The notes under the pieces: model-generated | Database searches by the model: none | The model's input: only the letters and a program-made list of their open reading frames with translations | What the model was told of the DNA's origin: nothing | DNA from: Altererythrobacter sp. C41 | Lineage (GTDB): Bacteria; Pseudomonadota; Alphaproteobacteria; Sphingomonadales; Sphingomonadaceae | DNA length: 64,000 bases | Reading direction: 5' to 3' | Assembly (NCBI RefSeq): GCF_016803135.1 | Contig: NZ_JAEVFE010000006.1 | Location: 102,504 to 166,503, forward strand | Translations under genes and position numbers: made by a program | Shown: positions 36,278 to 45,318 of the stretch, piece after piece | Layout of the letters: the number at the start of each line of letters is the position of its first letter | Position numbering within the stretch: position 1 is the first letter of the stretch

Positions 36278-37615
36278 ATGACCGTGACCACCCGCTTCGC
36301 TCCGTCGCCCACGGGGCGCCTGCACGTCGGCAATATCCGCACCGCGCTGCATAACTGGATGCATGCGCGCAAGGCCGGCGGCCGCTTCCTGCTGCGGATC
36401 GACGACACCGACGCCGAGCGCAGCCGGGAGGAATACGTCGACGCGATCCGTGCCGATCTCGCCTGGCTTGGGCTCGATCCCGATGGGGAGGAGCGGCAGT
36501 CGGCGCGGCTCGACCGCTACGAGGCGGCGTTCGAGCGGCTGCGCGCGGCGGGCCGGGTCTATCGCTGCTACGAGACCGCGCAGGAGCTCGATCTCAAGCG
36601 CAAGATCCTGCTCGGGCGCGGGCTGCCCCCGGTCTACGACCGTGCGGCGCTGGCACTGACCGAGGACGACCACGCGGCCAAGGCGGCGGCGGGCGTGGCG
36701 CCGCACTGGCGCTTCCTGCTCGACCACCAGGAACCGATCACCTGGGACGACGGCGTTCGGGGGCCGCAGAAATTCGATCCGGCACAGCTTTCCGATCCCG
36801 TCGTGCGCCGCGCGGACGGCTCGTGGCTCTACATGCTGCCGAGCGCGGTCGACGATCTCGACATGGGCGTGACCGACGTGCTGCGCGGCGAGGACCACGT
36901 CTCGAACACGGCCGTGCAGATCCAGATGTTCAACGCGCTGGCTGACGATGGCCGGATACCGCGTTTCGCACACGAGGCGCTGCTGGTGGGGAGCGAGGGC
37001 AAGCTGTCGAAGCGGCTCGGCTCGCTCGGCTGCGACGCCTTCCGCGAGCGCGGGATCGAGCCGGAGGCGCTCGTCGCGCTGCTCGCGCGGATCGGAACCT
37101 CGCTGCCGGTCGAACCGATCGCGGACCGCGATACGCTGGTCGAGACCTTCGACCTCGCGACCTTCGGCCGCGCACCGGCGAAATTCGACGAGGCCGAGCT
37201 GGAGCGGATCAACACCGCGATCGTCCACCAGCTCGATTACGACGCGGTCGCGGACCGCTTGCCGCAGGGCATGGATGCGGCAGGCTGGCATGCCGTGCGG
37301 CCCAATCTCGCGACCGTGAGCGATGCCGGCGAATGGTGGCGGCTGGTGACGGGGCCGATCGCGCAGCCGCCGTTCCCGGACGAGGACCGCGCCTATCTCG
37401 CCGAAGCGGCGCGGCTGCTCGAATGGGGCGAGGACCCCTGGCACGCGCTGACCGGCGCGCTGAAGGCGGCGACAGGCCGCAAGGGCAAGGCTCTGTTCCT
37501 GCCCCTGCGCCAAGCCCTCACCGGAATGGACCACGGACCGGACATGGCGGGGCTGCTGCCGCTGATCGGTGAGACCGAGGCGCGCGTGCGGCTGGAGCGG
37601 GCGGCGAAGGAGTAA
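36278..37615 (+). CDS. gltX: Glutamyl-tRNA synthetase
   Basis: Class I synthetase charging tRNA with glutamate, 445 residues. It has the HIGH-type motif PSPTGRLHVGN, the glutamate-pocket RIDDTDAERS, and the KMSKS-type loop GKLSKR. Alphaproteobacteria often carry two GltX paralogues, one charging tRNA-Glu and one mischarging tRNA-Gln for the GatCAB route; sequence alone does not say which this is. The C-terminal anticodon-binding helical domain is complete. Confidence 0.95.
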   Translation: MTVTTRFAPSPTGRLHVGNIRTALHNWMHARKAGGRFLLRIDDTDAERSREEYVDAIRADLAWLGLDPDGEERQSARLDRYEAAFERLRAAGRVYRCYETAQELDLKRKILLGRGLPPVYDRAALALTEDDHAAKAAAGVAPHWRFLLDHQEPITWDDGVRGPQKFDPAQLSDPVVRRADGSWLYMLPSAVDDLDMGVTDVLRGEDHVSNTAVQIQMFNALADDGRIPRFAHEALLVGSEGKLSKRLGSLGCDAFRERGIEPEALVALLARIGTSLPVEPIADRDTLVETFDLATFGRAPAKFDEAELERINTAIVHQLDYDAVADRLPQGMDAAGWHAVRPNLATVSDAGEWWRLVTGPIAQPPFPDEDRAYLAEAARLLEWGEDPWHALTGALKAATGRKGKALFLPLRQALTGMDHGPDMAGLLPLIGETEARVRLERAAKE

Positions 37616-37632
37616 CCTCGGCTCCGGATGAT

Positions 37633-37660
37633 CGTCATCCCAGCTTTCGCTGGGATGACG
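37633..37660. repeat. CGTCATCCC palindromic repeat
   Basis: CGTCATCCCAGC-TTTC-GCTGGGATGACG, a perfect 12-bp hairpin in the convergent gap between gltX and pyk. The outer part recurs imperfectly at 56301-56330, suggesting a dispersed repeat family that also ends transcripts. Confidence 0.75.
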
Positions 37661-37673
37661 GGAAGGCCGGCGC

Positions 37674-39128
37674 CTATCCCTCGTGCTTTTCCAGCTCGTT
37701 GCCGACCAGCGTCACGACATGGAGCAGGTTGGTCGAGCCGGGCGTCCCGAACGGCACGCCGGCGAGCGCGATCAGCTTGCTGCCCGCGCGGCCGAAGCCG
37801 TGGCGCAGGGCCATGCGCTTGCCCTTGGCGATCATCTCCTCGAAGCTGCCGATGTCCTTCGTGACCACGGCGTGCGCCCCCCACAGCAGGGCGACCCGGC
37901 GTGCGGTGGCCATCGACGGCGTCAGCACCAGCATCGGCACGCTCGGCCGCTCGCGCGCGACGCGCCGCGCGGTCGAGCCGGTGCCGGTGAAGACCGTGAC
38001 CGCCTCGATCGCGACGGTGTCGGCAATGGTCATGCAGGCATGCGCCAGCGCATCGGCGGTGGTCCGGTCGGGCGGCGTTTCGAGAAAGCGCACGCGTTCG
38101 ATATAGGCGTCGTCGCGCTCCACCTGGGTCGCGATCTTGTCCATGATCGTCACCGCTTCCTCGGGCCATTCGCCCGCGGCTGTTTCGGCGCTGAGCATGA
38201 CCGCGTCGGCACCGTCGTAGACCGCATTGGCGACGTCGGAGACTTCGGCGCGGGTCGGCGCAGGGCTCTCGATCATCGATTCGAGCATCTGCGTCGCGAC
38301 GATCACCGGCTTGCCCGCGGTGCGCGCCTTGTTGACGATCTTCTTCTGCAGCGGCGGCACTTCCTGCGGTTCGAGCTCGACGCCCAGGTCGCCGCGCGCG
38401 ACCATGATCCCGTCGGCCAGCTCGACGATTTCGTCCAGCCGCCGCACGGCCATCGGCTTCTCGATCTTGGCGCAGAGCGCGCCGTGCCCACCCATCAGCT
38501 TGCGCGCTTCGGCAAGGTCTTCGGGCCGCTGCACGAACGACAGGCCGATCCAGTCGGCGCCCTGCTCGACCGCGAAGGCGAGATCCTTGCGATCCTTCTC
38601 AGTCAGCGCGGGGATCGGCACTTCGGCGTCGGGCACGTTGACGCCCTTGCGGTTGGAGATGACCCCGCCGACTTCGGCCGAACAGAGGATTTCGCTCTCG
38701 TCCGCCTTGATCACGCGCAGGCGGATCTTGCCGTCGTTGATCAGCAGCCGCTGCCCTTTCTCCAGCAGACCGAACAGCTCCGGGTGCGGCAGGTGGACGC
38801 GGGTCTCGTCGCCGGGCTCGGGATTGCGGTCGAGCGTGAAATGGCCCGAATGGCGGATCACCGCCTGCCCGTCCTTGAACTCGCCGACGCGCAGCTTGGG
38901 GCCCTGCAAGTCGCAGAAGACCGTGATCGGGCGGGCGAACTCCTTCTCCAGCGCGCGGATGGCGCGGATCGTCTCCGCGTGGGTCGCGTGGTCGCCGTGG
39001 CTCATGTTGACGCGGAAGGCGTCCGCGCCGGCCTTGAACAGCCGCCGCAGCATGTCGGGGTCGCGGCTGGCGGGGCCGGTGGTGGCGAGGATCTTGACCT
39101 TGCGGGCGCGCGGATCGAGCTTTTGCAT
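37674..39128 (-). CDS. pyk: Pyruvate kinase
   Basis: Last step of glycolysis: phosphoenolpyruvate plus ADP to pyruvate and ATP. 484 residues. Motifs: KILATTGPASRDPDMLRRLF with FRVNMSHGDH near the N-terminus, the ADP/Mg site MVARGDLGVE, and the signature MLESMIESPAPTRAEVSDVANA. Starts MQKLDPRARKVKI. The gene is convergent with gltX, with a hairpin between. Confidence 0.97.
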   Translation of the reverse strand: MQKLDPRARKVKILATTGPASRDPDMLRRLFKAGADAFRVNMSHGDHATHAETIRAIRALEKEFARPITVFCDLQGPKLRVGEFKDGQAVIRHSGHFTLDRNPEPGDETRVHLPHPELFGLLEKGQRLLINDGKIRLRVIKADESEILCSAEVGGVISNRKGVNVPDAEVPIPALTEKDRKDLAFAVEQGADWIGLSFVQRPEDLAEARKLMGGHGALCAKIEKPMAVRRLDEIVELADGIMVARGDLGVELEPQEVPPLQKKIVNKARTAGKPVIVATQMLESMIESPAPTRAEVSDVANAVYDGADAVMLSAETAAGEWPEEAVTIMDKIATQVERDDAYIERVRFLETPPDRTTADALAHACMTIADTVAIEAVTVFTGTGSTARRVARERPSVPMLVLTPSMATARRVALLWGAHAVVTKDIGSFEEMIAKGKRMALRHGFGRAGSKLIALAGVPFGTPGSTNLLHVVTLVGNELEKHEG

Positions 39129-39218
39129 GGATGCTGCGCTACGCCAGAGGCGCCGGGCAAGACAAGGGAAAGCGCGGCCGTGGATACGAATGCGATCGCC
39201 CGCACGCGCGCGCTGGCG

Positions 39219-40277
39219 TCACTCCGGCTGCTCGCAAGTCGTGCCCGCGCGTGCGGCGACGGCAATGGCGGGATCGTCGGCAATGATTCCGTCGACACCC
39301 GTTCTCGCCAGCAGAGTCCAGAGCTTCTCGGGGCAGCCGCGCGCGCCGTCCCCTGCTCCCCGGCGCAGCGGCGGCGGAAGAAAGGCGTTCTCCTTCCGAA
39401 GCGTCCAGGCATGCACCTTCAGTCCCGCGGCATGGGCGGCGGTGACCAGCCCGCTGGGCGTGCCATCCTCCTCCAGCAGGAGCCTGATGTCCGCGCTCAC
39501 GGCATCGGCATACTCGGCGATCCGTGCCATCCCCTCCATGGTGACCATCGCGCTGTAGCGCATGGCGGGCTCGTCCACGGGGCCGCCCCCGGCCCCGACG
39601 AGTTGCACCAGCTTGTAATCGCTGCGCTCGTCCAGTCGCCGGAGCGGGGCGATCTCGAAGCTCTGGATGAAGATCGGATCGTCGGCGGCGATCCCGGCCG
39701 CATCCAGCTCGCGCAGCAGCAGGTCGACCGTGTCGATCCCCTCGGCTTGCAGCAGGAAGTGCGGATGCTTGAGTTCGGGATAGAGGCCGATCCGGCGCCC
39801 CGTCTCCGCCTCCTTCGCCTTCACCAGCGCGGCGATCTCGGCGAACGTCGGAACCTGGTAGAGCCCGTCGAACCGCGCATTGCCGGGGCGCAGGTCGGGT
39901 AGCCGCTCCTTCGCGCGCAGCGTGCGCAGCTCGGCCAGCGTGAAATCCTCGACGAACCAGCCGGTCACCTGCTGGCCGTCGATTTCCTTGGTCGTCCGCC
40001 GGTCTGCGAACTCCGGGTGGTCGGCCACGTCGGTCGTGCCGGAAATCTCGTTCTCGTGCCGGGCGACGAGCACGCCGTCCTTCGTTGCCACGAGATCGGG
40101 CTCGATATAGTCGGCGCCCTGATCGATCGCGCGTTCATAGGCGGCGAGCGTATGCTCGGGCCGCTCGCCGCTCGCCCCGCGATGGGCGATGACGAGCACG
40201 TCGGGCTCGGGCTGCGCGGACGCCGGCATGGCCAGCGCAAGCGCCGCAAGTGCGCTCAGGAAAAAGCTGCGGCCCAT
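39219..40277 (-). CDS. Glycerophosphodiester phosphodiesterase, exported
   Basis: Hydrolyses glycerophosphodiesters to glycerol-3-phosphate and an alcohol, probably in the periplasm. 352 residues with a signal peptide (MGRSFFLSALAALALAMPASA). The GDPD motif AHRGASGERPEHTLAAYERAIDQ and DYIEPDLVATKDGVLVARHE carry the catalytic His and the metal-binding Glu/Asp. AAGGAGGA precedes the ATG. It overlaps the upstream ArsC/Spx gene by 22 bases, ending an operon with ruvC. An Arg-rich insertion (PPPLRRGAGDGARG) near the C-terminus may be a local expansion. Confidence 0.92.
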   Translation of the reverse strand: MGRSFFLSALAALALAMPASAQPEPDVLVIAHRGASGERPEHTLAAYERAIDQGADYIEPDLVATKDGVLVARHENEISGTTDVADHPEFADRRTTKEIDGQQVTGWFVEDFTLAELRTLRAKERLPDLRPGNARFDGLYQVPTFAEIAALVKAKEAETGRRIGLYPELKHPHFLLQAEGIDTVDLLLRELDAAGIAADDPIFIQSFEIAPLRRLDERSDYKLVQLVGAGGGPVDEPAMRYSAMVTMEGMARIAEYADAVSADIRLLLEEDGTPSGLVTAAHAAGLKVHAWTLRKENAFLPPPLRRGAGDGARGCPEKLWTLLARTGVDGIIADDPAIAVAARAGTTCEQPE

Positions 40278-40603
40278 TCGTCCTCCTTGAACCCCACGAG
40301 CAGACCGCCCGGATATTCGACCACCGGTCGCTTGATCATGCTCGGGTGCTGTTGCAGCAGCGTTACGGCCTTGGCCTCGTCGACATCCGCCTTCTCCGCG
40401 TCGGAGAGCTTGCGGAACGTCGTCCCGCGCCGGTTGAGCACCGTGTCCACGCCTTCGGCCGCGATCCACTTGCGGAGCCGCTCCGGGTCGGCGCCCTCCT
40501 TCTTGTAGTCGTGGAACGCATAGTCCACGCCGCGCGCGTCGAGCCACTGGCGGGCCTTCTTGACCGTGTCGCAATTGGGAATGCCGTAAACCTCGATGCT
40601 CAT
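40256..40603 (-). CDS. ArsC/Spx-family (YffB-like) thioredoxin-fold protein
   Basis: A 115-residue thioredoxin-fold protein. MSIEVYGIPNCDTVKKARQWL has a single Cys at the active-site position (NCDTVKKA), with FHDYKKEG and RPVVEY conserved as in the ArsC/Spx/YffB family. Such proteins use glutathione or have regulatory roles; lacking the extra cysteines of true arsenate reductases, arsenate reduction is unlikely. Its ATG overlaps the preceding stop as ATGA. Confidence 0.88.
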   Translation of the reverse strand: MSIEVYGIPNCDTVKKARQWLDARGVDYAFHDYKKEGADPERLRKWIAAEGVDTVLNRRGTTFRKLSDAEKADVDEAKAVTLLQQHPSMIKRPVVEYPGGLLVGFKEDEWAAAFS

Positions 40604-40914
40604 GCTGCGTCCTTGCTGTTGAACCGGTGGATGCGCGGCGCGTCGCAGGCGAACAGCGTGTAACTCTCGTAGAACTCGCTGCGGCCGCGGTTCTGGACCA
40701 CGCGGTGCTCGGCCACGCGGCCCCAGGCGCGGGCGGAGGCTTCGTCCTGCCATTCGGACAGCGCGATGACCTCGCCGTCCTCGCTGGTGTAGCTCTTGAA
40801 CGAGAGGAAGCCGGGCTGCGCCTGCGCGAGTTCGAGCATGCGGTCGGCTTCGGCGTCGTAAGCGGGGTAGTCGATGTCGGCGCGCTTGCGGTTGCGGAAT
40901 ACGACGAGAAACAT
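40600..40914 (-). CDS. Antibiotic biosynthesis monooxygenase (ABM) domain protein
   Basis: A 104-residue single ABM ferredoxin-like fold: [30 protein letters not shown], then QPGFLSFKSYTSEDGEVIALSEWQDEASARAW. This superfamily includes small oxygenases and haem-degrading enzymes; most stand-alone members have unknown substrates. Its start shares one base with the ruvC stop (TGATG), and its stop overlaps the next gene, so it is translationally coupled on both sides. Confidence 0.87.
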   Translation of the reverse strand: MFLVVFRNRKRADIDYPAYDAEADRMLELAQAQPGFLSFKSYTSEDGEVIALSEWQDEASARAWGRVAEHRVVQNRGRSEFYESYTLFACDAPRIHRFNSKDAA

Positions 40915-41384
40915 CAGCGTCCTTTCAGGTGTGCATCGGCGATGGCGACGGCGAGGGCGTCGGCCGCGTCCGGCCCGGCGATCGCGGCCCCCGGCAGCAG
41001 GATCTTGAGCATGGCCTGGATCTGGTGCTTCTCGGCGCCGCCCGTGCCGACGACGGCTTTCTTGACGAGCCGCGCGGCATGCTCGCACACCTCGATCCCC
41101 GCTGCGCCGCATGCGGCAAGCACCGCGCCGCGCGCCTGCGCGAGCTTGAGCGTCGACTGCGGGTTCTTGTTGGCGAAGACTTCCTCGGCCGCAGCGCGGT
41201 TGGGGCGGTGCTGCGCGATCACCTCGGCAACGGCCGCGTGCAGCGCCGCGAGCCGCTCCGCCATCGGCGCCTTCGCGTCGGTCGGAATCTGTCCGTTGGC
41301 GACATGCGACAACCGCGCGCCCTCCGCCCGGACCAGGCCCCAGCCGGTGCAACTGAGCGAAGGGTCGAGGCCGAGGATCAGCAT
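40914..41384 (-). CDS. ruvC: Holliday junction resolvase RuvC
   Basis: Endonuclease that cuts Holliday junctions with RuvAB, 156 residues. The acidic active site is seen in LILGLDPSL (Asp7), the Glu in [12 protein letters not shown] and [11 protein letters not shown] at the C-terminus. First gene of a tight four-gene run. yebC lies upstream, the common pairing, but ruvA and ruvB are not in the window. Confidence 0.97.
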   Translation of the reverse strand: MLILGLDPSLSCTGWGLVRAEGARLSHVANGQIPTDAKAPMAERLAALHAAVAEVIAQHRPNRAAAEEVFANKNPQSTLKLAQARGAVLAACGAAGIEVCEHAARLVKKAVVGTGGAEKHQIQAMLKILLPGAAIAGPDAADALAVAIADAHLKGR

Positions 41385-41387
41385 TCC

Positions 41388-41477
41388 GCCTGCCCCTCCC
41401 GCCTATGCGAGAGGGACAGGGCGCGGGTGAGAGGGCGGCCAGGGCCCACCCCTGGCCCCTCCCGCAAGCGGGAGGGG
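41388..41477. repeat. CCCCTCCCGC paired palindromic repeat between yebC and ruvC
   Basis: The 100-bp gap holds two related hairpins. The right one is perfect: CCCCTCCCGC-AA-GCGGGAGGGG (41456-41477). The left begins CCCCTCCCGCCTATGCGAGAGGG (41391 on, imperfect). Between them are GC-rich stems (GGCCAGGG/CCCCTGGCC). It resembles the REP doublets seen elsewhere in the window. Confidence 0.7.
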
Positions 41478-41484
41478 AATGGGG

Positions 41485-42228
41485 TCAACCCAGCTTCTCC
41501 ATCACTTCGTCCGAAATCTCGTAGTTGCCCCACACGGTCTGCACGTCGTCGTCGTCGTCGAGCGTGTCGACCAGCTTGAGCAGCGTGCCGGCCGAGCCCT
41601 CGTCCATCTCGACGGTGATGTTCGGCTTCCACGCGAGCTTGACGTTCTCGGCCTCGCCCAGCGTCTTCTCCAGGGCGCCGGCAACTTCGTGCAGCGCTTC
41701 CATCTCGGTCCAGATCGTGTGGCCGCCCTCGTCGCTTTCGACGTCGTCGGCGCCCGCCTCGATCGCGGCTTCGAGAACTTTCTCCTCGTCGCCCGCGCTC
41801 GCCGGATACTCGATCAGCCCCTTGCGCTCGAACCCGTGCGCGACCGAGCCTTCGGTGCCGAGATTGCCGCCGTTCTTCGAGAACGCGGTGCGCACGGCGG
41901 TGGCGGTGCGGTTGCGGTTGTCGGTCAGCGCCTCGACGATCAGCGCGACGCCGCCGGGGCCGTAGCCCTCGTAGCGGACCTCCTCGTAGTTCTCGTCGTC
42001 CCCGCCGCTCGCCTTGTCGATCGCGCGCTGGATGTTGTCCTTGGGCATCGACTGCGCCTTGGCGTTGTTGATCGCCAGCCGCAGGCGCGGGTTCATGTCG
42101 GGATCGGGTGTGCCCATCTTCGCAGCGACGGTGATCTCGCGGCTGAGCTTGGAGAAGAGATTGGAGCGCTTCTTATCCTGCGCCCCCTTGCGGTGCATGA
42201 TGTTCTTGAATTTGGAATGGCCTGCCAT
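41485..42228 (-). CDS. yebC: YebC/PmpR-family protein
   Basis: A 247-residue member of the YebC family: [25 protein letters not shown], then [25 protein letters not shown] and [22 protein letters not shown]. Members have been described as transcription regulators and more recently as factors easing translation of difficult motifs. GGGGTT lies ahead of the ATG; the longer upstream frame is unlike the family. It is likely transcribed with ruvC through the intervening repeat. Confidence 0.95.
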   Translation of the reverse strand: MAGHSKFKNIMHRKGAQDKKRSNLFSKLSREITVAAKMGTPDPDMNPRLRLAINNAKAQSMPKDNIQRAIDKASGGDDENYEEVRYEGYGPGGVALIVEALTDNRNRTATAVRTAFSKNGGNLGTEGSVAHGFERKGLIEYPASAGDEEKVLEAAIEAGADDVESDEGGHTIWTEMEALHEVAGALEKTLGEAENVKLAWKPNITVEMDEGSAGTLLKLVDTLDDDDDVQTVWGNYEISDEVMEKLG

Positions 42229-42330
42229 GGTAACCCCGGAATTTTGGTCTGCATGTGGCCCAGCGGTGCGGGCCGCATTGTGACGCGCTCCTAGCGAAGC
42301 GTGGGCGCACGGGCAATTGGCAGCGGGCAA

Positions 42331-42798
42331 TCAGGGCGCGATGTCGAAGTGCAGGACCTCCTCCCGCGTGCCGAGCTTGTCGTAGAGCGCGATCGCGGGC
42401 TCGTCCTCGGGCTGGGTGTCGGCCTGGACGTAGATGACCCAGGCGCCTGTTTCGCGCGCGATGCGGCGCGTCTCCTCGATCAGCGCGCTGGCGACGCCGC
42501 GCCGGCGCCAGCTCTCGGCAACGGCGAGGTCGTAGATGTAGAGCTCGCTGCGCGCCTGCTCGAACTTGGGCAGGACGTATCCGGCCAGCGCACCGATCAT
42601 TTCGCCGTCCGCTTCGGCGACCAGCAGCACGGTGTCGGGCCGCGCGAGCAGCGCCTCGGCATAGGCGTCGTCCGGAGGGTGCGCGGCATAGCTCTCGCGG
42701 TCGTCGAAGACCTCGCCGAACAACCGGTTCATCGCGCGGAAGCCCGCCAGGTCGCCTTGACCGAGCCGCGCGACCGAGAAGTCCGGGCTCGTGCTCAG
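42331..42798 (-). CDS. AAC(3)-I-like aminoglycoside N-acetyltransferase, probable CTG start
   Basis: A GNAT acetyltransferase of about 155 residues, the length of AAC(3)-Ia. The stretch [20 protein letters not shown], the acetyl-CoA loop [10 protein letters not shown] and the end [14 protein letters not shown] match what I recall of the gentamicin acetyltransferase AAC(3)-I closely. It may acetylate aminoglycosides or be a chromosomal relative with another substrate. No ATG, GTG or TTG is available; the frame opens at CTG overlapping the TGA of the YbjQ gene (CTGA) with no clear ribosome site, implying coupled re-initiation. An internal ATG at FRAMNRLF would remove the first strand. Confidence 0.85.
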   Translation of the reverse strand: MSTSPDFSVARLGQGDLAGFRAMNRLFGEVFDDRESYAAHPPDDAYAEALLARPDTVLLVAEADGEMIGALAGYVLPKFEQARSELYIYDLAVAESWRRRGVASALIEETRRIARETGAWVIYVQADTQPEDEPAIALYDKLGTREEVLHFDIAP

Positions 42799-43142
42799 AT
42801 GCGCACCGCGGTGCCGCTGGCGGAGACCATCAGCATCGATCCGGTGTCGCCGATCACCTCGTAGTCGAGGTCGACCCCAACCACGGCGTTGCCGCCGATC
42901 GCGCCGCATTCGGCCTGCAGTTCCTGAATTGCCTGCTCGCGCGCGTCGCGCAGGATGCGCTCGTAGCTGCCGGAGCGGCCGCCGACGATGTCGCGGATAT
43001 TGGCGAAGAGATCGCGGAACAGGTTCGCGCCCACGATCACCTCGCCGGTGACGATGCCGAGATATTCCTGGATCGGCCGTCCCTCGATCGTGTGCGTGGT
43101 GGTGACGACGATGCCGCGCGCATCCTTCCAGGGCCCTGCCAT
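42795..43142 (-). CDS. YbjQ-family (UPF0145, heavy-metal-binding-like) protein
   Basis: A 115-residue protein of the YbjQ family: [23 protein letters not shown], then [26 protein letters not shown] and [16 protein letters not shown]. The family forms pentamers and is annotated as a putative heavy-metal-binding domain; the function is not settled. GGAGGGGAGG precedes the ATG. Its stop is the overlap point for the acetyltransferase gene. Confidence 0.9.
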   Translation of the reverse strand: MAGPWKDARGIVVTTTHTIEGRPIQEYLGIVTGEVIVGANLFRDLFANIRDIVGGRSGSYERILRDAREQAIQELQAECGAIGGNAVVGVDLDYEVIGDTGSMLMVSASGTAVRI

Positions 43143-43181
43143 GCGATGTTCCTCCCCTCCCGATTCCTCAACCGTTGACGC

Positions 43182-44060
43182 CTAGCCGTTAACAACAGTC
43201 CCGCCGTTGGGATGCAGGACCTGCCCCGACATATAGGAGGAATCCTCGCAGGCAAGGAACAGGAATGCCGGCGCGACCTCGTTCGGCTGGCCCGGGCGGC
43301 CCATCGGCGTGTCCTCGCCGAAATGTTCGATCTTCTCCGGCGGCGCGCCGCCGCAGGGGTTGAGCGGAGTCCATATCGGCCCAGGCGCGACAGCGTTCAC
43401 ACGGATGCCGTCCTTGATCAGGTTCTCGCTCAGGGAACGGGTGAAAGCGGTGATCGCACCCTTGGTCGCCGAATAGTCGAGCAGTCCGGCCGAGCCCTTG
43501 TACATCGTCACGCTCGTGCAGTTGACGATCGCCGCGCCTTTCGTGAGATGCGGGCGAGCGGCCTGGACGAGATAGAACATCGAGAACATGTTGGTCTGGA
43601 ACGTGCGCTGGAGCTGTTCGGCGGTGATATCGGTCACCTCCTTGTCGGGATGCTGCTCGCCTGCGTTGTTGACCAGCACATCGAGCCGACCCCACTTGTC
43701 GATGACTTTCTCGACCAGCGCCTTGCAGACTTTCGGGTCGCCAAGGTCGCCGCGGTGGAACAGCCCCTCGCTGCCCTCGCGCTCGATCGCCTCGATGGTG
43801 ATGCGCGCGTCGTCGTCTTCCTCGAGGTAGGCGATGGCGACTTTGGCACCTTCGCGCGCGAACAGCACCGCGGTGGCGCGGCCGATGCCGCTGTCGCCGC
43901 CGGTGACGATCGCCACTTTGCCCTTGAGCCGGCCCGACCCGCGATAGCGCGGCGCCCACTCGGGCTTGTCGTCCATCGCGGTTTCGTGGCCGGGCAGTTT
44001 CGGTTCTTCGTTCGTTTCCTCGACGAAGGCCTTGTCGACGGTTTCGGTTTGGTCGCTCAT
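43182..44060 (-). CDS. SDR-family NAD(P)-dependent oxidoreductase (YghA-like)
   Basis: A 292-residue Rossmann-fold oxidoreductase. An acidic N-terminal extension (DETNEEPKLPGHETAMDDKPEW-like) precedes the TGGDSGIGRA nucleotide loop, NNAGEQ, and the catalytic YSATK. The layout matches YghA-type SDRs, which in some bacteria belong to the stress regulon. GGAGCG lies seven bases before the ATG. Upstream on the minus strand GGAAC is followed 16 bases later by CGAT, similar to an EcfG-type promoter, but this is weak. Confidence 0.92.
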   Translation of the reverse strand: MSDQTETVDKAFVEETNEEPKLPGHETAMDDKPEWAPRYRGSGRLKGKVAIVTGGDSGIGRATAVLFAREGAKVAIAYLEEDDDARITIEAIEREGSEGLFHRGDLGDPKVCKALVEKVIDKWGRLDVLVNNAGEQHPDKEVTDITAEQLQRTFQTNMFSMFYLVQAARPHLTKGAAIVNCTSVTMYKGSAGLLDYSATKGAITAFTRSLSENLIKDGIRVNAVAPGPIWTPLNPCGGAPPEKIEHFGEDTPMGRPGQPNEVAPAFLFLACEDSSYMSGQVLHPNGGTVVNG

Positions 44061-44140
44061 CGTTCGCTCCGTGAATGGGGTGTTCACGAAAGCAATCGAC
44101 GGGAGCGGGGCGTCGTTCCCCGCTCCGGCGCGATGGCGGA

Positions 44141-44377
44141 TCAGCCCAGCCCGAGCGCCGCCTTGTAGGTGTCGAGCACCATTTCCATTTCCGCGCGGTC
44201 GTCGGGCTTCATCTTCCGCAGACGGACGATCTGGCGCATGATCTTGGCGTCGTAACCGACCGCCTTCGCCTCGGCGTAGACATCGCGGATATCGTCGGCG
44301 ATGCCCTTCTTCTCTTCCTCGAGGCGTTCGATGCGCTCGATCAGCAGGCGCAGGCGGTCGTCGGTGGCTTCGGCCAT
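44141..44377 (-). CDS. gapR: GapR/DUF2312 chromosome-structuring protein
   Basis: A 78-residue coiled-coil DNA-binding protein: [22 protein letters not shown], then [25 protein letters not shown]. In Caulobacter GapR marks overtwisted DNA ahead of replication and transcription and stimulates topoisomerases. GGAG lies nine bases before the ATG. It is typical of alphaproteobacteria. ubiG is upstream on the same strand. Confidence 0.95.
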   Translation of the reverse strand: MAEATDDRLRLLIERIERLEEEKKGIADDIRDVYAEAKAVGYDAKIMRQIVRLRKMKPDDRAEMEMVLDTYKAALGLG

Positions 44378-44483
44378 GTCTTGAACTCCGGATGATGTGA
44401 GAATCGGTTGGCGCGCTCGATAGCCAGCCCGTCCGCGGCGGTGAACCCGCCGCAGGAGTTTTCCCCTTCTCTTCGCCGGCGGA

Positions 44484-45242
44484 TCAGGTGCGCGTGGCGG
44501 TGACGATGTAGTTGAGCGCCAGATCGGCCGACAGGTGCAGGCCTTTGCCCGGCGAGAAGCCGATCCCGCGCGGCTCGCCCATCGCAAGACCGGCATCGGC
44601 CAGGAGACCGCGCAGTTCCTCTGGCGTGACGAAATCGTCCCAGTGGTGCGTGCCTTTCGGGATTGTGCCGAAGGCTTCGGCGGCACGCACGAGGAGGAGC
44701 TGCGACTGCGGCGTGCGGTTGGGGGTCGACAGGATCAGCAGTCCGCCCGGGACAAGGCGCTCGGCGAGGGCGATCACGAAGGCATGCTTGTCGGCGACGT
44801 GCTCGATCACTTCCATGCTGGTGACGAGATCGAACGTGCCAATATCGAGCATGGCGATCTCGCCCGCCATGTAGCGGATGTCGAGCCCGGCGCCCTCGGC
44901 ATGCTGCGCGGCCGCTGCGGTGTTCTCCGGCGCGGCGTCCACTCCGGTAACATCCGCGCCGAGCCGGGCGAGAGGCTCGCACAGCAGGCCCGCGCCGCAG
45001 CCGACGTCGAGCGCGCTCCTGCCTGCGAGCGGCCGCACACTTTCGGGATCGGTGCCCCAGTGCGCGTCGATCGCCGCGCGCACGAAGGCGAGTCGTACCG
45101 GGTTGAGCTTGTGCAGCATGGCGGAGGAGCCCTTTGGGTCCCACCAGTCGCGCGCCAGACTGCCGAAATGCGCCGCTTCCTCGGGGCGGATGGTTTGTCC
45201 CCCCGTAGAATTGGTTTCGCCCGATATTGTTGCATCGCCCAT
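44484..45242 (-). CDS. ubiG: Ubiquinone biosynthesis O-methyltransferase
   Basis: SAM-dependent enzyme making both O-methylations of ubiquinone, 252 residues. [24 protein letters not shown] is the SAM site (split here), with [27 protein letters not shown] typical of UbiG. Divergent from lysC, 76 bases apart; this pair is common in sphingomonads. Confidence 0.95.
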   Translation of the reverse strand: MGDATISGETNSTGGQTIRPEEAAHFGSLARDWWDPKGSSAMLHKLNPVRLAFVRAAIDAHWGTDPESVRPLAGRSALDVGCGAGLLCEPLARLGADVTGVDAAPENTAAAAQHAEGAGLDIRYMAGEIAMLDIGTFDLVTSMEVIEHVADKHAFVIALAERLVPGGLLILSTPNRTPQSQLLLVRAAEAFGTIPKGTHHWDDFVTPEELRGLLADAGLAMGEPRGIGFSPGKGLHLSADLALNYIVTATRT

Positions 45243-45318
45243 GCGCCCTCCCTAACAGCGCGCACAGACCGGCACCAGCGCCCGCCTGACGGGCACCAAT
45301 GCAGGGGAGGCACGGAAC

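Noticed and set aside
40256..40277. 22-base overlap of GDPD and ArsC/Spx genes as a sign of wrong starts
   Set aside because: Both starts have good support (AAGGAGGA before the GDPD ATG, intact signal peptide), so the overlap appears genuine.
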